DNA of 64,000 bases, taken from Pseudomonas oleovorans subsp. oleovorans. Its GTDB lineage: Bacteria; Pseudomonadota; Gammaproteobacteria; Pseudomonadales; Pseudomonadaceae. The DNA is taken from positions 124,001 through 188,000 of the forward strand of contig NZ_NIUB01000001.1 in the NCBI RefSeq assembly GCF_002197815.1, read 5' to 3'. The position numbers were made by a program, and so were the translations under genes. How positions within the stretch are numbered: the first letter of the stretch is position 1; each line of letters starts with the position of its first letter. The notes under the pieces are model-generated. The model did not search any database. It was not told the origin of the DNA and saw nothing but the letters and a program-made list of their open reading frames with translations. Shown piece after piece: positions 36,279 through 44,424 of the stretch.

Positions 36279-37549
36279 TGCGTACCGCAATCCTCGGCGC
36301 TCGCGTGATCGACCCGGCCAGCGGCCTGGATCAGGTCACTGACCTCTATATCGACGGCACCAAGCTGGCCGCCATCGGCCAGGCGCCTGCTGGCTTCGTC
36401 GCCGACAAGACGCTCGACGCCCAAGGACTGATCGCTGCCCCCGGCCTTGTCGACCTGTCCGTGGCCCTGCGCGAGCCAGGCTATAGCCGCAAGGGCAGCA
36501 TCGCCACGGAAACCCTGGCGGCTGCGGCCGGCGGCGTCACCAGCCTGTGCTGCCCTCCGATCACCAAGCCGGTGCTGGATACCTCGGCGGTGGCCGAGCT
36601 GATTCTCGACCGCGCCCGCGAAGCCGGACACACCAAGGTCTTCCCCATTGGCGCGCTGAGCAAGGGGCTGGCTGGCGAACAACTGGCCGAGCTGGTTGCC
36701 CTGCGCGATGCCGGTTGCGTCGCCTTCGGTAACGGCCTGGACAACTTCCGCAGCAGCCGCACCCTGCGCCGCGCGCTGGAATATGCGGCCACCTTCGACT
36801 TGCAGGTGATCTTCCATTCGCAGGATGCCGACCTGGCCGAAGGCGGGCTGGCGCATGAGGGCCCGACCGCCAGCTTCCTCGGCCTGGCCGGCATCCCGGA
36901 AACCGCCGAGACCGTGGCCCTGGCCCGCGACCTGCTGCTGGTGGAACAGAGCGGCGTGCGCGCGCACTTCAGCCAGATCACCAGCGCCCGCGGCGCCGAG
37001 CTGATCGCCTCCGCCCAGGCACGTGGTCTGCCGGTGACCGCCGACGTGGCGCTGTACCAACTGATCCTCACCGATGAGGCGCTGATCGATTTTTCCAGTC
37101 TCTATCACGTACAGCCACCACTGCGCTCGCGGGCCGACCGCGACGGTCTGCGCGAAGCGGTAAAGGCCGGAGTGATCTCGGCCATCGCCAGCCACCACCA
37201 ACCGCACGAACGCGACGCCAAGCTGGCGCCCTTCGCCGCCACCGAGCCGGGCATCAGCAGCGTGCAACTGCAGCTGCCGCTGGCCATGAGCCTGGTGCAG
37301 GACGGCCTGCTGGATCTGCCGACGCTGCTGGCACGTTTGACCAGTGGCCCAGCCGCCGCATTGCGCCTGCCGGCCGGCACGCTGAGCGTTGGTGGCGCTG
37401 CCGATATCGTGCTGTTCGATGCGCAGGCCTCCACCGTCGCTGGCGAGCAGTGGTACTCCAAGGGCAGCAACTGCCCGTTCATCGGCCATTGCCTGCCCGG
37501 CGCGGTGCGCTACACGCTGGTGGATGGACATATCAGCTACCAGAGCTGA
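36278..37549 (+). CDS. pyrC': PyrC', non-catalytic dihydroorotase-like subunit
   Basis: This 423-aa amidohydrolase-fold protein is required structurally for Pseudomonas aspartate transcarbamoylase assembly rather than for catalysis. At the place where active dihydroorotases have an HxH zinc motif (DxHxHxREPG) the sequence reads VDLSVALREPGYS, so both histidines are absent. The fold otherwise continues to the end (GNGLDNFRSS, FSQITSARGAE, ASHHQPHERDAKLAPF). It overlaps pyrB by 1 bp. Functional dihydroorotase must be encoded elsewhere. Confidence 0.93.
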   Translation: MRTAILGARVIDPASGLDQVTDLYIDGTKLAAIGQAPAGFVADKTLDAQGLIAAPGLVDLSVALREPGYSRKGSIATETLAAAAGGVTSLCCPPITKPVLDTSAVAELILDRAREAGHTKVFPIGALSKGLAGEQLAELVALRDAGCVAFGNGLDNFRSSRTLRRALEYAATFDLQVIFHSQDADLAEGGLAHEGPTASFLGLAGIPETAETVALARDLLLVEQSGVRAHFSQITSARGAELIASAQARGLPVTADVALYQLILTDEALIDFSSLYHVQPPLRSRADRDGLREAVKAGVISAIASHHQPHERDAKLAPFAATEPGISSVQLQLPLAMSLVQDGLLDLPTLLARLTSGPAAALRLPAGTLSVGGAADIVLFDAQASTVAGEQWYSKGSNCPFIGHCLPGAVRYTLVDGHISYQS

Positions 37550-37584
37550 GCCCTTCGAGCCCACCGCCTGGCGGGCTCGCTGTT

Positions 37585-37609
37585 CGAGGGTGCGCCAGGC
37601 GCACCCTCG
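37585..37609. terminator. Strong hairpin after the pyr genes
   Basis: A perfect 12-bp stem (37585-37596 with 37598-37609) has a one-base centre 36 bp after pyrC'; a smaller GAGCCC/GGGCTC hairpin precedes it. There is no T run, so termination is uncertain. Confidence 0.5.
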
Positions 37610-37804
37610 GCCCTTGCAAAGTCCCATCCCATCCGCGACACGCGCCGCACTTGCCACGACATTGGACGAATGAGTGACTCGACGGTCATGATCCACGTCA
37701 GGTTAGGCAGCCGAAATTTTCCAAATGCCACCGCCCTATGACCCCGCCCGCGCCCAAGGCGCCGGCCTGGCGTCGCGCTGGCCTTGTTCAGGAGCTTTTG
37801 AGTT
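37610..37804 (+). promoter_or_regulatory. fabY upstream region
   Basis: This stretch of about 195 bp has no gene. A ribosome binding site (CAGGAG, about 37790-37795) precedes fabY. No convincing promoter could be assigned. The join between pyr-type and fabY-type synteny blocks falls here. Confidence 0.45.
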
Positions 37805-39712
37805 ATGTCGCGCTTACCTGTGATCGTGGGTTTTGGGGGTTACAACGCAGCCGGGCGCAGCTCCTTCCACCATGGTTTTCGCCGTACCGTGCAGGAGTCG
37901 CTGGAACCCCAGGCGCGCCAGGAAACCCTGGCCGGGCTGGCGCAGATGATGAAGCTGGTACGCGTGGTCGATGGCAAGTATCAGGATCAGGACGGCCAAG
38001 CACTGAGCCTCGCCGAGATCGAAAGCCGCTACGCCAAGCAGATTCTGGCCGGCACCCTGGTGCGCCGCATCGAGAAACAGCATCTCGACCCGGACGCCGC
38101 CCACTGGCAGAAGAGCATCGACGTCGCTCCCGCCAATGGTGCCAACCTGAGCTTCATCACCCAGCGCAAGCAACTGCCCGAGCCACTGCCGGCCAACTGG
38201 TCCGTAGAAGAGCTCGACGGCAATGAAGTGCGCGTCACCCTGCACGACAGCTGCGAATTCAAGGTCGACAGCTACCGCCCACTGGCGGTGAAGTCCGCCG
38301 GCCAGTTGCCCACCGGGTTCGAGCCGAGCGAGCTGTACAACGCGCGTTTCCATCCGCGCGGCCTGGCCATGACCGTGGTCGGCGTCACTGACGCGCTGCG
38401 CTCGGTGGGCATCGACTGGCAGCGCATCGTCCAGCATGTCGCCCCGGACGAGATCGCCGTGTTTGCCAGCTGCATCATGAGCCAGCTCGACGAGAACGGC
38501 TTCGGCGGCATGATGCAGTCGCGCCTGAAAGGCGGTCGCGTTACCGCCAAGCAGCTGGCCCTGGGCCTCAATACCATGCCGGCGGACTTCATCAACGCCT
38601 ACGTGCTCGGCAGCGTCGGCACCACCGGCAGCATCACCGGTGCCTGCGCCACCTTCCTCTACAACCTGCAGAAGGGCATCGAGCAGATCGCCAGCGGCAA
38701 GGCACGCGTGGTGATCGTCGGCAGCAGCGAGGCACCGATCAACCAGGAATGCATCGAGGGTTACGGCGCTATGGGTGCGTTGGCCACCGAAGAAGGCCTG
38801 CGTCAGATCGAGGGCAAGAGCGACGTGGACTTCCGCCGCGCCAGCCGCCCGTTCGGCGACAACTGCGGCTTCACCCTGGCCGAAGCCTGCCAGTTCGTGG
38901 TGCTGATGGACGACGAACTGGCCCTGGAGCTGGGCGCCGACATCCACGGCGCGGTGCCGGACGTGTTCATCAACGCCGATGGCTTCAAGAAATCCATTTC
39001 CGCCCCCGGCCCGGGCAACTACCTGACCGTGGCCAAGGCCGTGGCCAGCGCCGTGCAACTGCTCGGTCTGGACGCCGTGCGCAACCGCAGCTTCGTCCAC
39101 GCCCATGGCTCCAGCACACCGGCCAACCGCGTCACCGAGTCGGAAATCCTCGACCGCGTCGCGGCGGCCTTCGGCATCGAGCAATGGCCGGTCACCGCAG
39201 TGAAGGCCTTCGTCGGCCACTCCCTGGCCACCGCCAGCGGCGACCAGGTGATCGCTGCGCTCGGCGCCTTCAGGTACGGCATCGTGCCAGGACTGAAGAC
39301 CATCGACGCCGTCGCCGCTGACGTGCACCAGGATCACCTGAGCCTGTCCACCATCGATCGCAAAGTGGGTGACCAGGCGCTGGACGTGGCCTTCATCAAC
39401 TCCAAGGGCTTTGGCGGCAACAATGCCAGCGCCCTGGTGCTGGCCCCACACGTTGCCGAGCGCATGCTGCGCAAGCGTCATGGCCAGGTCGCCTTCGACG
39501 CCTACCTGGCGCGCCGCGAGAGCACCCGTGCCGCCGCTGCCGCGTACGATCAGCTTGCCCTGCAGGGCAAGCTGGACATCATCTACAACTTCGGCAACGA
39601 CATGATCGACGACCAGGCGATCTCCATCACCACCGAAGAAGTGAAGGTGCCGGGCTTCGACCAGCCACTGGTGTTCAGGAAGGACACGCGTTACAGCGAT
39701 ATGCTCGATTGA
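37805..39712 (+). CDS. fabY: FabY, beta-ketoacyl-ACP synthase initiating fatty acid synthesis
   Basis: This 635-aa thiolase-fold ketosynthase is nearly identical in length to P. aeruginosa FabY (PA5174), which performs the first condensation in place of FabH. Catalytic residues are Cys281 in TGACATFLYN and two His, in FVHAHGSSTPANRVTE and KAFVGHSLATASGDQ. The N-terminal 150 or so residues are peculiar to the FabY class. The downstream genes cysQ, nudE and yrfG are in the same order as in P. aeruginosa after PA5174. A REP palindrome separates it from cysQ. Confidence 0.95.
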   Translation: MSRLPVIVGFGGYNAAGRSSFHHGFRRTVQESLEPQARQETLAGLAQMMKLVRVVDGKYQDQDGQALSLAEIESRYAKQILAGTLVRRIEKQHLDPDAAHWQKSIDVAPANGANLSFITQRKQLPEPLPANWSVEELDGNEVRVTLHDSCEFKVDSYRPLAVKSAGQLPTGFEPSELYNARFHPRGLAMTVVGVTDALRSVGIDWQRIVQHVAPDEIAVFASCIMSQLDENGFGGMMQSRLKGGRVTAKQLALGLNTMPADFINAYVLGSVGTTGSITGACATFLYNLQKGIEQIASGKARVVIVGSSEAPINQECIEGYGAMGALATEEGLRQIEGKSDVDFRRASRPFGDNCGFTLAEACQFVVLMDDELALELGADIHGAVPDVFINADGFKKSISAPGPGNYLTVAKAVASAVQLLGLDAVRNRSFVHAHGSSTPANRVTESEILDRVAAAFGIEQWPVTAVKAFVGHSLATASGDQVIAALGAFRYGIVPGLKTIDAVAADVHQDHLSLSTIDRKVGDQALDVAFINSKGFGGNNASALVLAPHVAERMLRKRHGQVAFDAYLARRESTRAAAAAYDQLALQGKLDIIYNFGNDMIDDQAISITTEEVKVPGFDQPLVFRKDTRYSDMLD

Positions 39713-39737
39713 GCGAAGCAGCAACGACGCACAAACC

Positions 39738-39803
39738 GTAGGAGCGAGCTCTGCTCGCGAAGCTTCTGGGTCACCAGGGTTCGCGAGCAGAGCTCGCTCC
39801 TAC
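39738..39803. repeat. REP palindrome (REPIN), copy 1
   Basis: Two inverted REP units (GTAGGAGCGAGCTCTGCTCG and its complement) lie around a short centre, between the convergent fabY and cysQ genes. The same sequence recurs at 51040, 56925 and, diverged, at 61561. Confidence 0.9.
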
Positions 39804-39819
39804 AGGTAAAGTGTCAAGG

Positions 39820-40638
39820 CTACAGACTACGCGCCAGCTCGATCAGCTCGCCACGCCACTCGGCGGCGGCCGGCAAGGCCAGAAACGAGGGGTTGAGAAA
39901 GGATTCGCGCGCCTCGTAGGTCAGCACTTCGCCGGCCAGATTCAGCACTTCGCCACCCGCCCCTTCCAGCACGCCCTGTGCCGCGGCGGTGTCCCACTGC
40001 GAGGTAGGCGCCAGACGCGGGTAGCAGTCGGCATTGCCTTCGGCCAGCAGACAGAACTTCAGCGAACTGCCGATATTGGCCAGCGCCGGCTCGCCGAAAC
40101 GCGCGGAAAGCCCCACCAGCAGAGTTTCCTGCGCGGCGCTGGAGTGACGTTTGCTGGCTACCAGGGTGAAACCCTGCGCAGGCGCCAGGCGCACGCTGAT
40201 CGAATACTCCTTGCCCGGCACGTCGCCACACCAGGCGCCCAGACCAGCGCCGCCGTAATAGCAGCGGCCATTGGCGGGAATACCCACCACACCGAAGACC
40301 ACTCGTCCCTGTTCGATCAACGCGACATTGACCGTGAACTCTTCGGAGCCGGCGATGAATTCCTTGGTGCCATCGAGCGGATCGACCAGCCACCAACGCG
40401 TCCAGGCGGCGCGCTCAGCCAGCGGAATGTCGGCGGCCTCCTCCGACAGCACCGGCACCTCCGGCGCCAGCGCCTGCAGGCCATCGAGCAGGATATGGTG
40501 CGCGGCCAGGTCGGCGGCGGTCACCGGCGAGGCATCGGCCTTCTCCGTCACCGCCACATCGCTGCGCCAGTACGGCAGGGTCGCCGCGCCGGCGGCACGA
40601 ACCAGGTCGATTACCTTGGGGATGTAGGGATGGCTCAT
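39820..40638 (-). CDS. cysQ: CysQ, 3'(2'),5'-bisphosphate nucleotidase
   Basis: This 272-aa Mg-dependent phosphatase of the inositol monophosphatase family hydrolyses 3'-phosphoadenosine 5'-phosphate left over from sulfate assimilation. Metal-binding motifs are the Glu of LSEEAADIP and DPLDGTKEFI (about residue 85); the second Asp motif is PTSQWDTAAAQGVLEGAGG. The ATG overlaps the nudE stop as ATGA, so the two are coupled. Confidence 0.94.
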   Translation of the reverse strand: MSHPYIPKVIDLVRAAGAATLPYWRSDVAVTEKADASPVTAADLAAHHILLDGLQALAPEVPVLSEEAADIPLAERAAWTRWWLVDPLDGTKEFIAGSEEFTVNVALIEQGRVVFGVVGIPANGRCYYGGAGLGAWCGDVPGKEYSISVRLAPAQGFTLVASKRHSSAAQETLLVGLSARFGEPALANIGSSLKFCLLAEGNADCYPRLAPTSQWDTAAAQGVLEGAGGEVLNLAGEVLTYEARESFLNPSFLALPAAAEWRGELIELARSL

Positions 40639-41201
40639 GGACGGTACTCCCCGCGCTGAGTCAGCAGGTCGCGCACCAGGTACAGCGCCGCCAGTGCGCG
40701 GCCTTCACTGAACTGTTCGTGCTTGGCCAGGCTGGACAGCTCGCGCAGGCTGATGCGGTCGACCCGCATCGGCTCGGGCTCATCACCCGGCAGGCGCTCT
40801 TCATACAGATTGCGCGCCAGCACCACCTGAATCTTCTGGCTCATGTAACCGGGCGACAGGCTCAGTGCGGTGATGTACTCCAGCTCATGCGCACCAAAGC
40901 CGGCCTCCTCCTTGAGTTCGCGATTGGCCGCGACCAGCACGTCCTCACCCGGCTCGATCAACCCCTTGGGCAGCGACAACTGATAGTCATCGGTGCCGCC
41001 GCAGTACTCCTCGATCAGCACCGCGTGCTCGGCGTCGAGCATCGCCACCACCATCACCGCACCATGGCCGGAACCCTTGCCGACCAGTCGCTCATAGGTG
41101 CGCTCAGCGCCATTGGAGAAGCGCAACTGCACTTGCTCGACACGAAACAGGCGGCTGCTGGCGACGATTTCGCGGGCGAGGACCGTGGGTTTTTGGCGCA
41201 T
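40635..41201 (-). CDS. nudE: NudE, ADP compounds hydrolase (Nudix)
   Basis: This 188-aa Nudix hydrolase acts on ADP-ribose, AP3A and NADH in E. coli. The Nudix box begins GLIEPGEDVL and ends RELKEEAGFG (about residues 92-115). ATG 41201 is preceded by AAGGAG; a longer open frame upstream overlaps the yrfG side and is rejected. It is first in the nudE-cysQ pair and diverges from yrfG. Confidence 0.93.
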   Translation of the reverse strand: MRQKPTVLAREIVASSRLFRVEQVQLRFSNGAERTYERLVGKGSGHGAVMVVAMLDAEHAVLIEEYCGGTDDYQLSLPKGLIEPGEDVLVAANRELKEEAGFGAHELEYITALSLSPGYMSQKIQVVLARNLYEERLPGDEPEPMRVDRISLRELSSLAKHEQFSEGRALAALYLVRDLLTQRGEYRP

Positions 41202-41310
41202 GAGGCAACTCCTTGGCGGGACCGAGCGGGTTATCATACAGCGGCTTTTCGCATTATCCCTGAGCGAGATTGCATCAAGGCGAAACCATCGCCACAACCG
41301 AGACCCACGC

Positions 41311-41991
41311 ATGCCCCCACTGCCCTGGCACCAGATCGACACCGTCCTGCTGGACATGGACGGCACGTTGCTCGACCTGCACTTCGACAACCACTTCTGG
41401 CTCACCCACCTGCCGCAGCGCTACGCCGAGCACCATGGCGTCAGCCTGGCGCTGGCCCAGGCCGAACTGCTACCGCTGTTTCGCGAGCATGCCGGTACGC
41501 TGAACTGGTACTGCACCGACTTCTGGAGCCGCGAGCTGCGGCTGTCGATCCGCGAGCTCAAGCGCGAGGTCGCGCACCTGATCGCCCTGCGCACCGATGC
41601 AGAACTGTTTCTGCGCGCCCTGCGCGAAGCTGGCAAGCGCGTGGTGCTGATCACCAACGCGCACCGCGACTCACTGTCACTGAAACTGGAACGCGTCGAG
41701 CTGGCACCCTGGTTCGAACGCCTGATCAGCTCCCACGACTACGGTTTCCCCAAGGAGGATCAGCAGTTCTGGTTCGCCCTGCGCCAGGATGTCGACTTCG
41801 ACCCTGCGAGGGCCCTGTTCATCGACGACAGCCTGCCGATCCTGCGTAGCGCCGGACGCTTTGGCGTCGCCCATCTGCTCGCCGTGCGCCAACCAGACAG
41901 CCAGGCCGGGCCTAAAGATACCGAGGAGTTCGCCGCAGTGGGGGACTACCGGGAGTTGGTGCACGGACTGCCTGCGACGCCCTCACTGTAG
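41311..41991 (+). CDS. yrfG: YrfG, GMP/IMP nucleotidase (HAD family)
   Basis: This 226-aa haloacid-dehalogenase-type phosphatase of the YrfG/NagD-like group hydrolyses purine mononucleotides. HAD motif I is LLDMDGTLLDLHFDN, motif II is VLITNAH, and motif IV is ALFIDDSLPIL. The start is ATG 41311 at the first family-like residue. The TAG stop (41989-41991) is formed by the first bases of a REP unit, so the last codons may be the result of REP insertion. Confidence 0.93.
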   Translation: MPPLPWHQIDTVLLDMDGTLLDLHFDNHFWLTHLPQRYAEHHGVSLALAQAELLPLFREHAGTLNWYCTDFWSRELRLSIRELKREVAHLIALRTDAELFLRALREAGKRVVLITNAHRDSLSLKLERVELAPWFERLISSHDYGFPKEDQQFWFALRQDVDFDPARALFIDDSLPILRSAGRFGVAHLLAVRQPDSQAGPKDTEEFAAVGDYRELVHGLPATPSL

Positions 41992-42012
41992 GAGCCGGCT
42001 TGCCGGCGATCG
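41988..42012. repeat. Single REP unit at the yrfG stop
   Basis: GTAGGAGCCGGCTTGCCGG followed by CGATCG is a REP variant of the Pseudomonas type, with a partial mirror at 42016-42035. It supplies the TAG stop of yrfG. Confidence 0.7.
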
Positions 42013-42066
42013 TGAATGATGCCGATCGCCGCCAAGGCCAAGCCCCCGCCGCACCTGAGCGCGGGT

Positions 42067-42504
42067 TTAGTCAGGAATCCGCAATACCTGCCCCGGATAA
42101 ATCTTGTCCGGGTGACTGAGCATCGGCTTGTTGGCCTCGAATATCTTCATGTAGGCGTTGGCATTGCCGTACTCGGCCTTGGCAATCGCACTCAGCGTGT
42201 CGCCCTTCTTGACCGTGACGAAGCGCGCTTCGGGCGCGGGCATGGTCACGCTGATCTGATCATCGACCTCACCGACACCGGCCACGTTGCCCAGCGCCAG
42301 GAGAATCTTTTCCTTCTCTTCCTGGCTGGCCACTTCGCCGCGAGCGATGACCTTGTCGCCCTCGACGCTGACCTCGATGTTGGGGTTGCCCAGGCCAACC
42401 TTGGCAACATGCTCCTTGAGCGATTCGGCGGCCTGCGCCTCCTGACCCACCAGTGACTCCCAGAGTTTGACCCCGGCGTCTTTGACAAAGGCAAACAGAC
42501 TCAT
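42067..42504 (-). CDS. lysM: BON/LysM protein (YgaU/Kbp type)
   Basis: This 145-aa protein has a BON domain (about residues 25-90) and a C-terminal LysM module (FVTVKKGDTLSAIAKAEYG to KIYPGQVLRIPD). The E. coli homologue Kbp binds K+ and is cytoplasmic, and no signal peptide is present here either. ATG 42504 (MSLFAFVKDAG) is the family start; the 12-codon extension is rejected. It is monocistronic and divergent from the LysR gene. Confidence 0.92.
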   Translation of the reverse strand: MSLFAFVKDAGVKLWESLVGQEAQAAESLKEHVAKVGLGNPNIEVSVEGDKVIARGEVASQEEKEKILLALGNVAGVGEVDDQISVTMPAPEARFVTVKKGDTLSAIAKAEYGNANAYMKIFEANKPMLSHPDKIYPGQVLRIPD

Positions 42505-42623
42505 GGCAATTCCTCTCGTTCCTTGCGAATGACCGGGCAAAGCGCCCGGAGACCAAAGTCTAGTTCAGGAAACACCCCTGATTAGCGTTCGCGCATTAGA
42601 ATCCGGGCAAACCAGGAGCCCCC

Positions 42624-43511
42624 ATGGATATAAAGCAGCTGAAATTCCTCGTCGCCCTCGACGAGACCCGCCACTTCGGTCAGGCCGCTGCGCGCTGCCA
42701 CGTGACCCAGCCGACGCTGTCCATGCGCTTGCGCCAACTGGAAGACGAGCTGGGTCTGGAGCTGGTCCGTCGCGGCCAGCGTTTCGAGGGCTTCAGCGCC
42801 GAAGGTGAGCGTATCCTGGCCTGGGCACGCAGTGTGCTGGCCGCACAGGATGGCCTGCTCGCCGAAGCTGCAGCCTGTCGTGGGCACCTGGTGGGCACCC
42901 TGCGCCTGGGCGTGGTGCCGCTGGCCAGTTTCGACCCGATGCGCCTGATCAGTCTGTTCGCCGAGCGTCACCCGGGGCTGCGCTTTCAGCTGCATGCGCT
43001 GAGCAGCGATCAGATTCTGGAGGGGCTGGTACGTAATCAGCTCGACCTTGGTCTGTCCTATCTCGACCGACTCGACCGCGAGCATTTCGCCAGCCTGGAG
43101 CTGGCCGAAGCACGCATGGGCCTGCTCTACGATCAGCGGCATTTCCACTTCGTCAGCAGCAGCCTGCGCTGGGAACAGTTGGCCAACCTGCCCCTGGGCC
43201 TGCTCTCGACCGGCATGCACTTTCGCCTGTCCATCGATCACAGCTTCCGTGCTCGCGGCCTGAGCCCGCAGGTACGCCTGGAGGCCGATGCCGTGCACCA
43301 CCTGACTCAAGCGGTCAGCGCCGGGCTGTGCTGCAGCGTCATGCCATTACCGGCCGACGGTGCACCGACCGACGGTCATCTGCGCCTGCTACCCATCGAG
43401 GACGCTCATACCCTGGCACCTCAGGGCCTGATCATGCGCCGCGGCGCCCCTGCCTCACCGCTCGCGCAAGCCTGTTTCGAAGAGGCACGAGAGTGGCTGG
43501 CGAACGCTTGA
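42624..43511 (+). CDS. LysR-family transcriptional regulator
   Basis: This 295-aa regulator has an N-terminal winged HTH (MDIKQLKFLVALDETRHFGQ, AARCHVTQPTLSMRLRQLE) and a substrate-binding domain. It belongs to the same place as PA5179 in P. aeruginosa, directly before fdhD and the molybdoenzyme gene, so these are its likely targets. It looks related to OxyR-like regulators by the HFGQAAARCHVTQPTLS segment, but I see no cysteine pair that would support peroxide sensing. The ligand is unknown. Confidence 0.9.
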   Translation: MDIKQLKFLVALDETRHFGQAAARCHVTQPTLSMRLRQLEDELGLELVRRGQRFEGFSAEGERILAWARSVLAAQDGLLAEAAACRGHLVGTLRLGVVPLASFDPMRLISLFAERHPGLRFQLHALSSDQILEGLVRNQLDLGLSYLDRLDREHFASLELAEARMGLLYDQRHFHFVSSSLRWEQLANLPLGLLSTGMHFRLSIDHSFRARGLSPQVRLEADAVHHLTQAVSAGLCCSVMPLPADGAPTDGHLRLLPIEDAHTLAPQGLIMRRGAPASPLAQACFEEAREWLANA

Positions 43512-43608
43512 TAGATTTGCTCGATCAACACATCAAAGCCAACGATTAGACGCTCCCCGCCCATGGGCCTAGGCTTAGCTGTGTCAATCTGTCACAGAGC
43601 GCGCCTCG

Positions 43609-44424
43609 ATGGCCAAGCCAGCCGCCCAGCCGCACATTGCCAGTGCCTATACCTACGCCGAACTCGGTGACGGTCGCGCGCAGCACGCTGCACTGGCCGA
43701 AGAATGTGCCCTGGCGATCAGCTACAACGACCTGAACCAGGCGGTGATGATGGTTTCGCCCCATCACCTGGAAGATTTTGCCGTCGGCTTCAGTTTTGGC
43801 AACGACCTGATCAAGTCAATCGACGACATCTATGACATCCAGTTGCGCGGCCTCGGTGACAGCCGCGAAGCCCGCTTGCAGGTCAGCAGCCGTGCCTTCT
43901 GGGCGCTCAAGCAGCAACGCCGGCAAATGGCTGGCACCAGTGGTTGTGGCCTGTGCGGTGTGGATGCACTGGAACAGGCGCTACCGGCCCTGACCGCCCT
44001 ACCCGGCGCAGCATTACCGCCACTTGAACATCTCACCGGACTGCGCGAGCGCATCGGTGAGCAACAACAACTGGCACGCCACAGCGGCGCGCTGCATGCC
44101 GCCCTGTTCATCGATGCCAGCGGTGAGATTCGTCTGTGCCGTGAAGACATCGGTCGCCATAACGCCCTGGACAAGCTGATCGGCGCCATCGCCCGCGAAC
44201 GTATCGACACTCACGGTGGCTTCGCCCTGGTCACCAGTCGCTGCAGCCTGGAACTGCTGCACAAGGCAGTACGTGCCGGCATCGGCACCCTGGTGAGCCT
44301 GTCCGCCCCTACCGCCCTGACCGTGGAGTGGGCGCGGCGCCACCGCCTCAACCTGATCCACCTGCCCCATCACAGCACGCCGCGGGTCTACAGCCCCGCG
44401 CCTGACGAAGAAGAACGACCATGA
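43609..44424 (+). CDS. fdhD: FdhD, formate dehydrogenase accessory sulfurtransferase
   Basis: FdhD passes sulfur from IscS to the molybdenum cofactor and is needed for active formate dehydrogenases. It is 271 aa; the catalytic cysteine pair is in TSGCGLCGVDALE (about residues 110-113) and the conserved region LCREDIGRHNALDKLIG follows. The stop overlaps the start of the molybdoenzyme gene by 4 bp, so the accessory protein and its client are coupled. The ATG at 43609 has a weak ribosome binding site. Confidence 0.94.
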   Translation: MAKPAAQPHIASAYTYAELGDGRAQHAALAEECALAISYNDLNQAVMMVSPHHLEDFAVGFSFGNDLIKSIDDIYDIQLRGLGDSREARLQVSSRAFWALKQQRRQMAGTSGCGLCGVDALEQALPALTALPGAALPPLEHLTGLRERIGEQQQLARHSGALHAALFIDASGEIRLCREDIGRHNALDKLIGAIARERIDTHGGFALVTSRCSLELLHKAVRAGIGTLVSLSAPTALTVEWARRHRLNLIHLPHHSTPRVYSPAPDEEERP

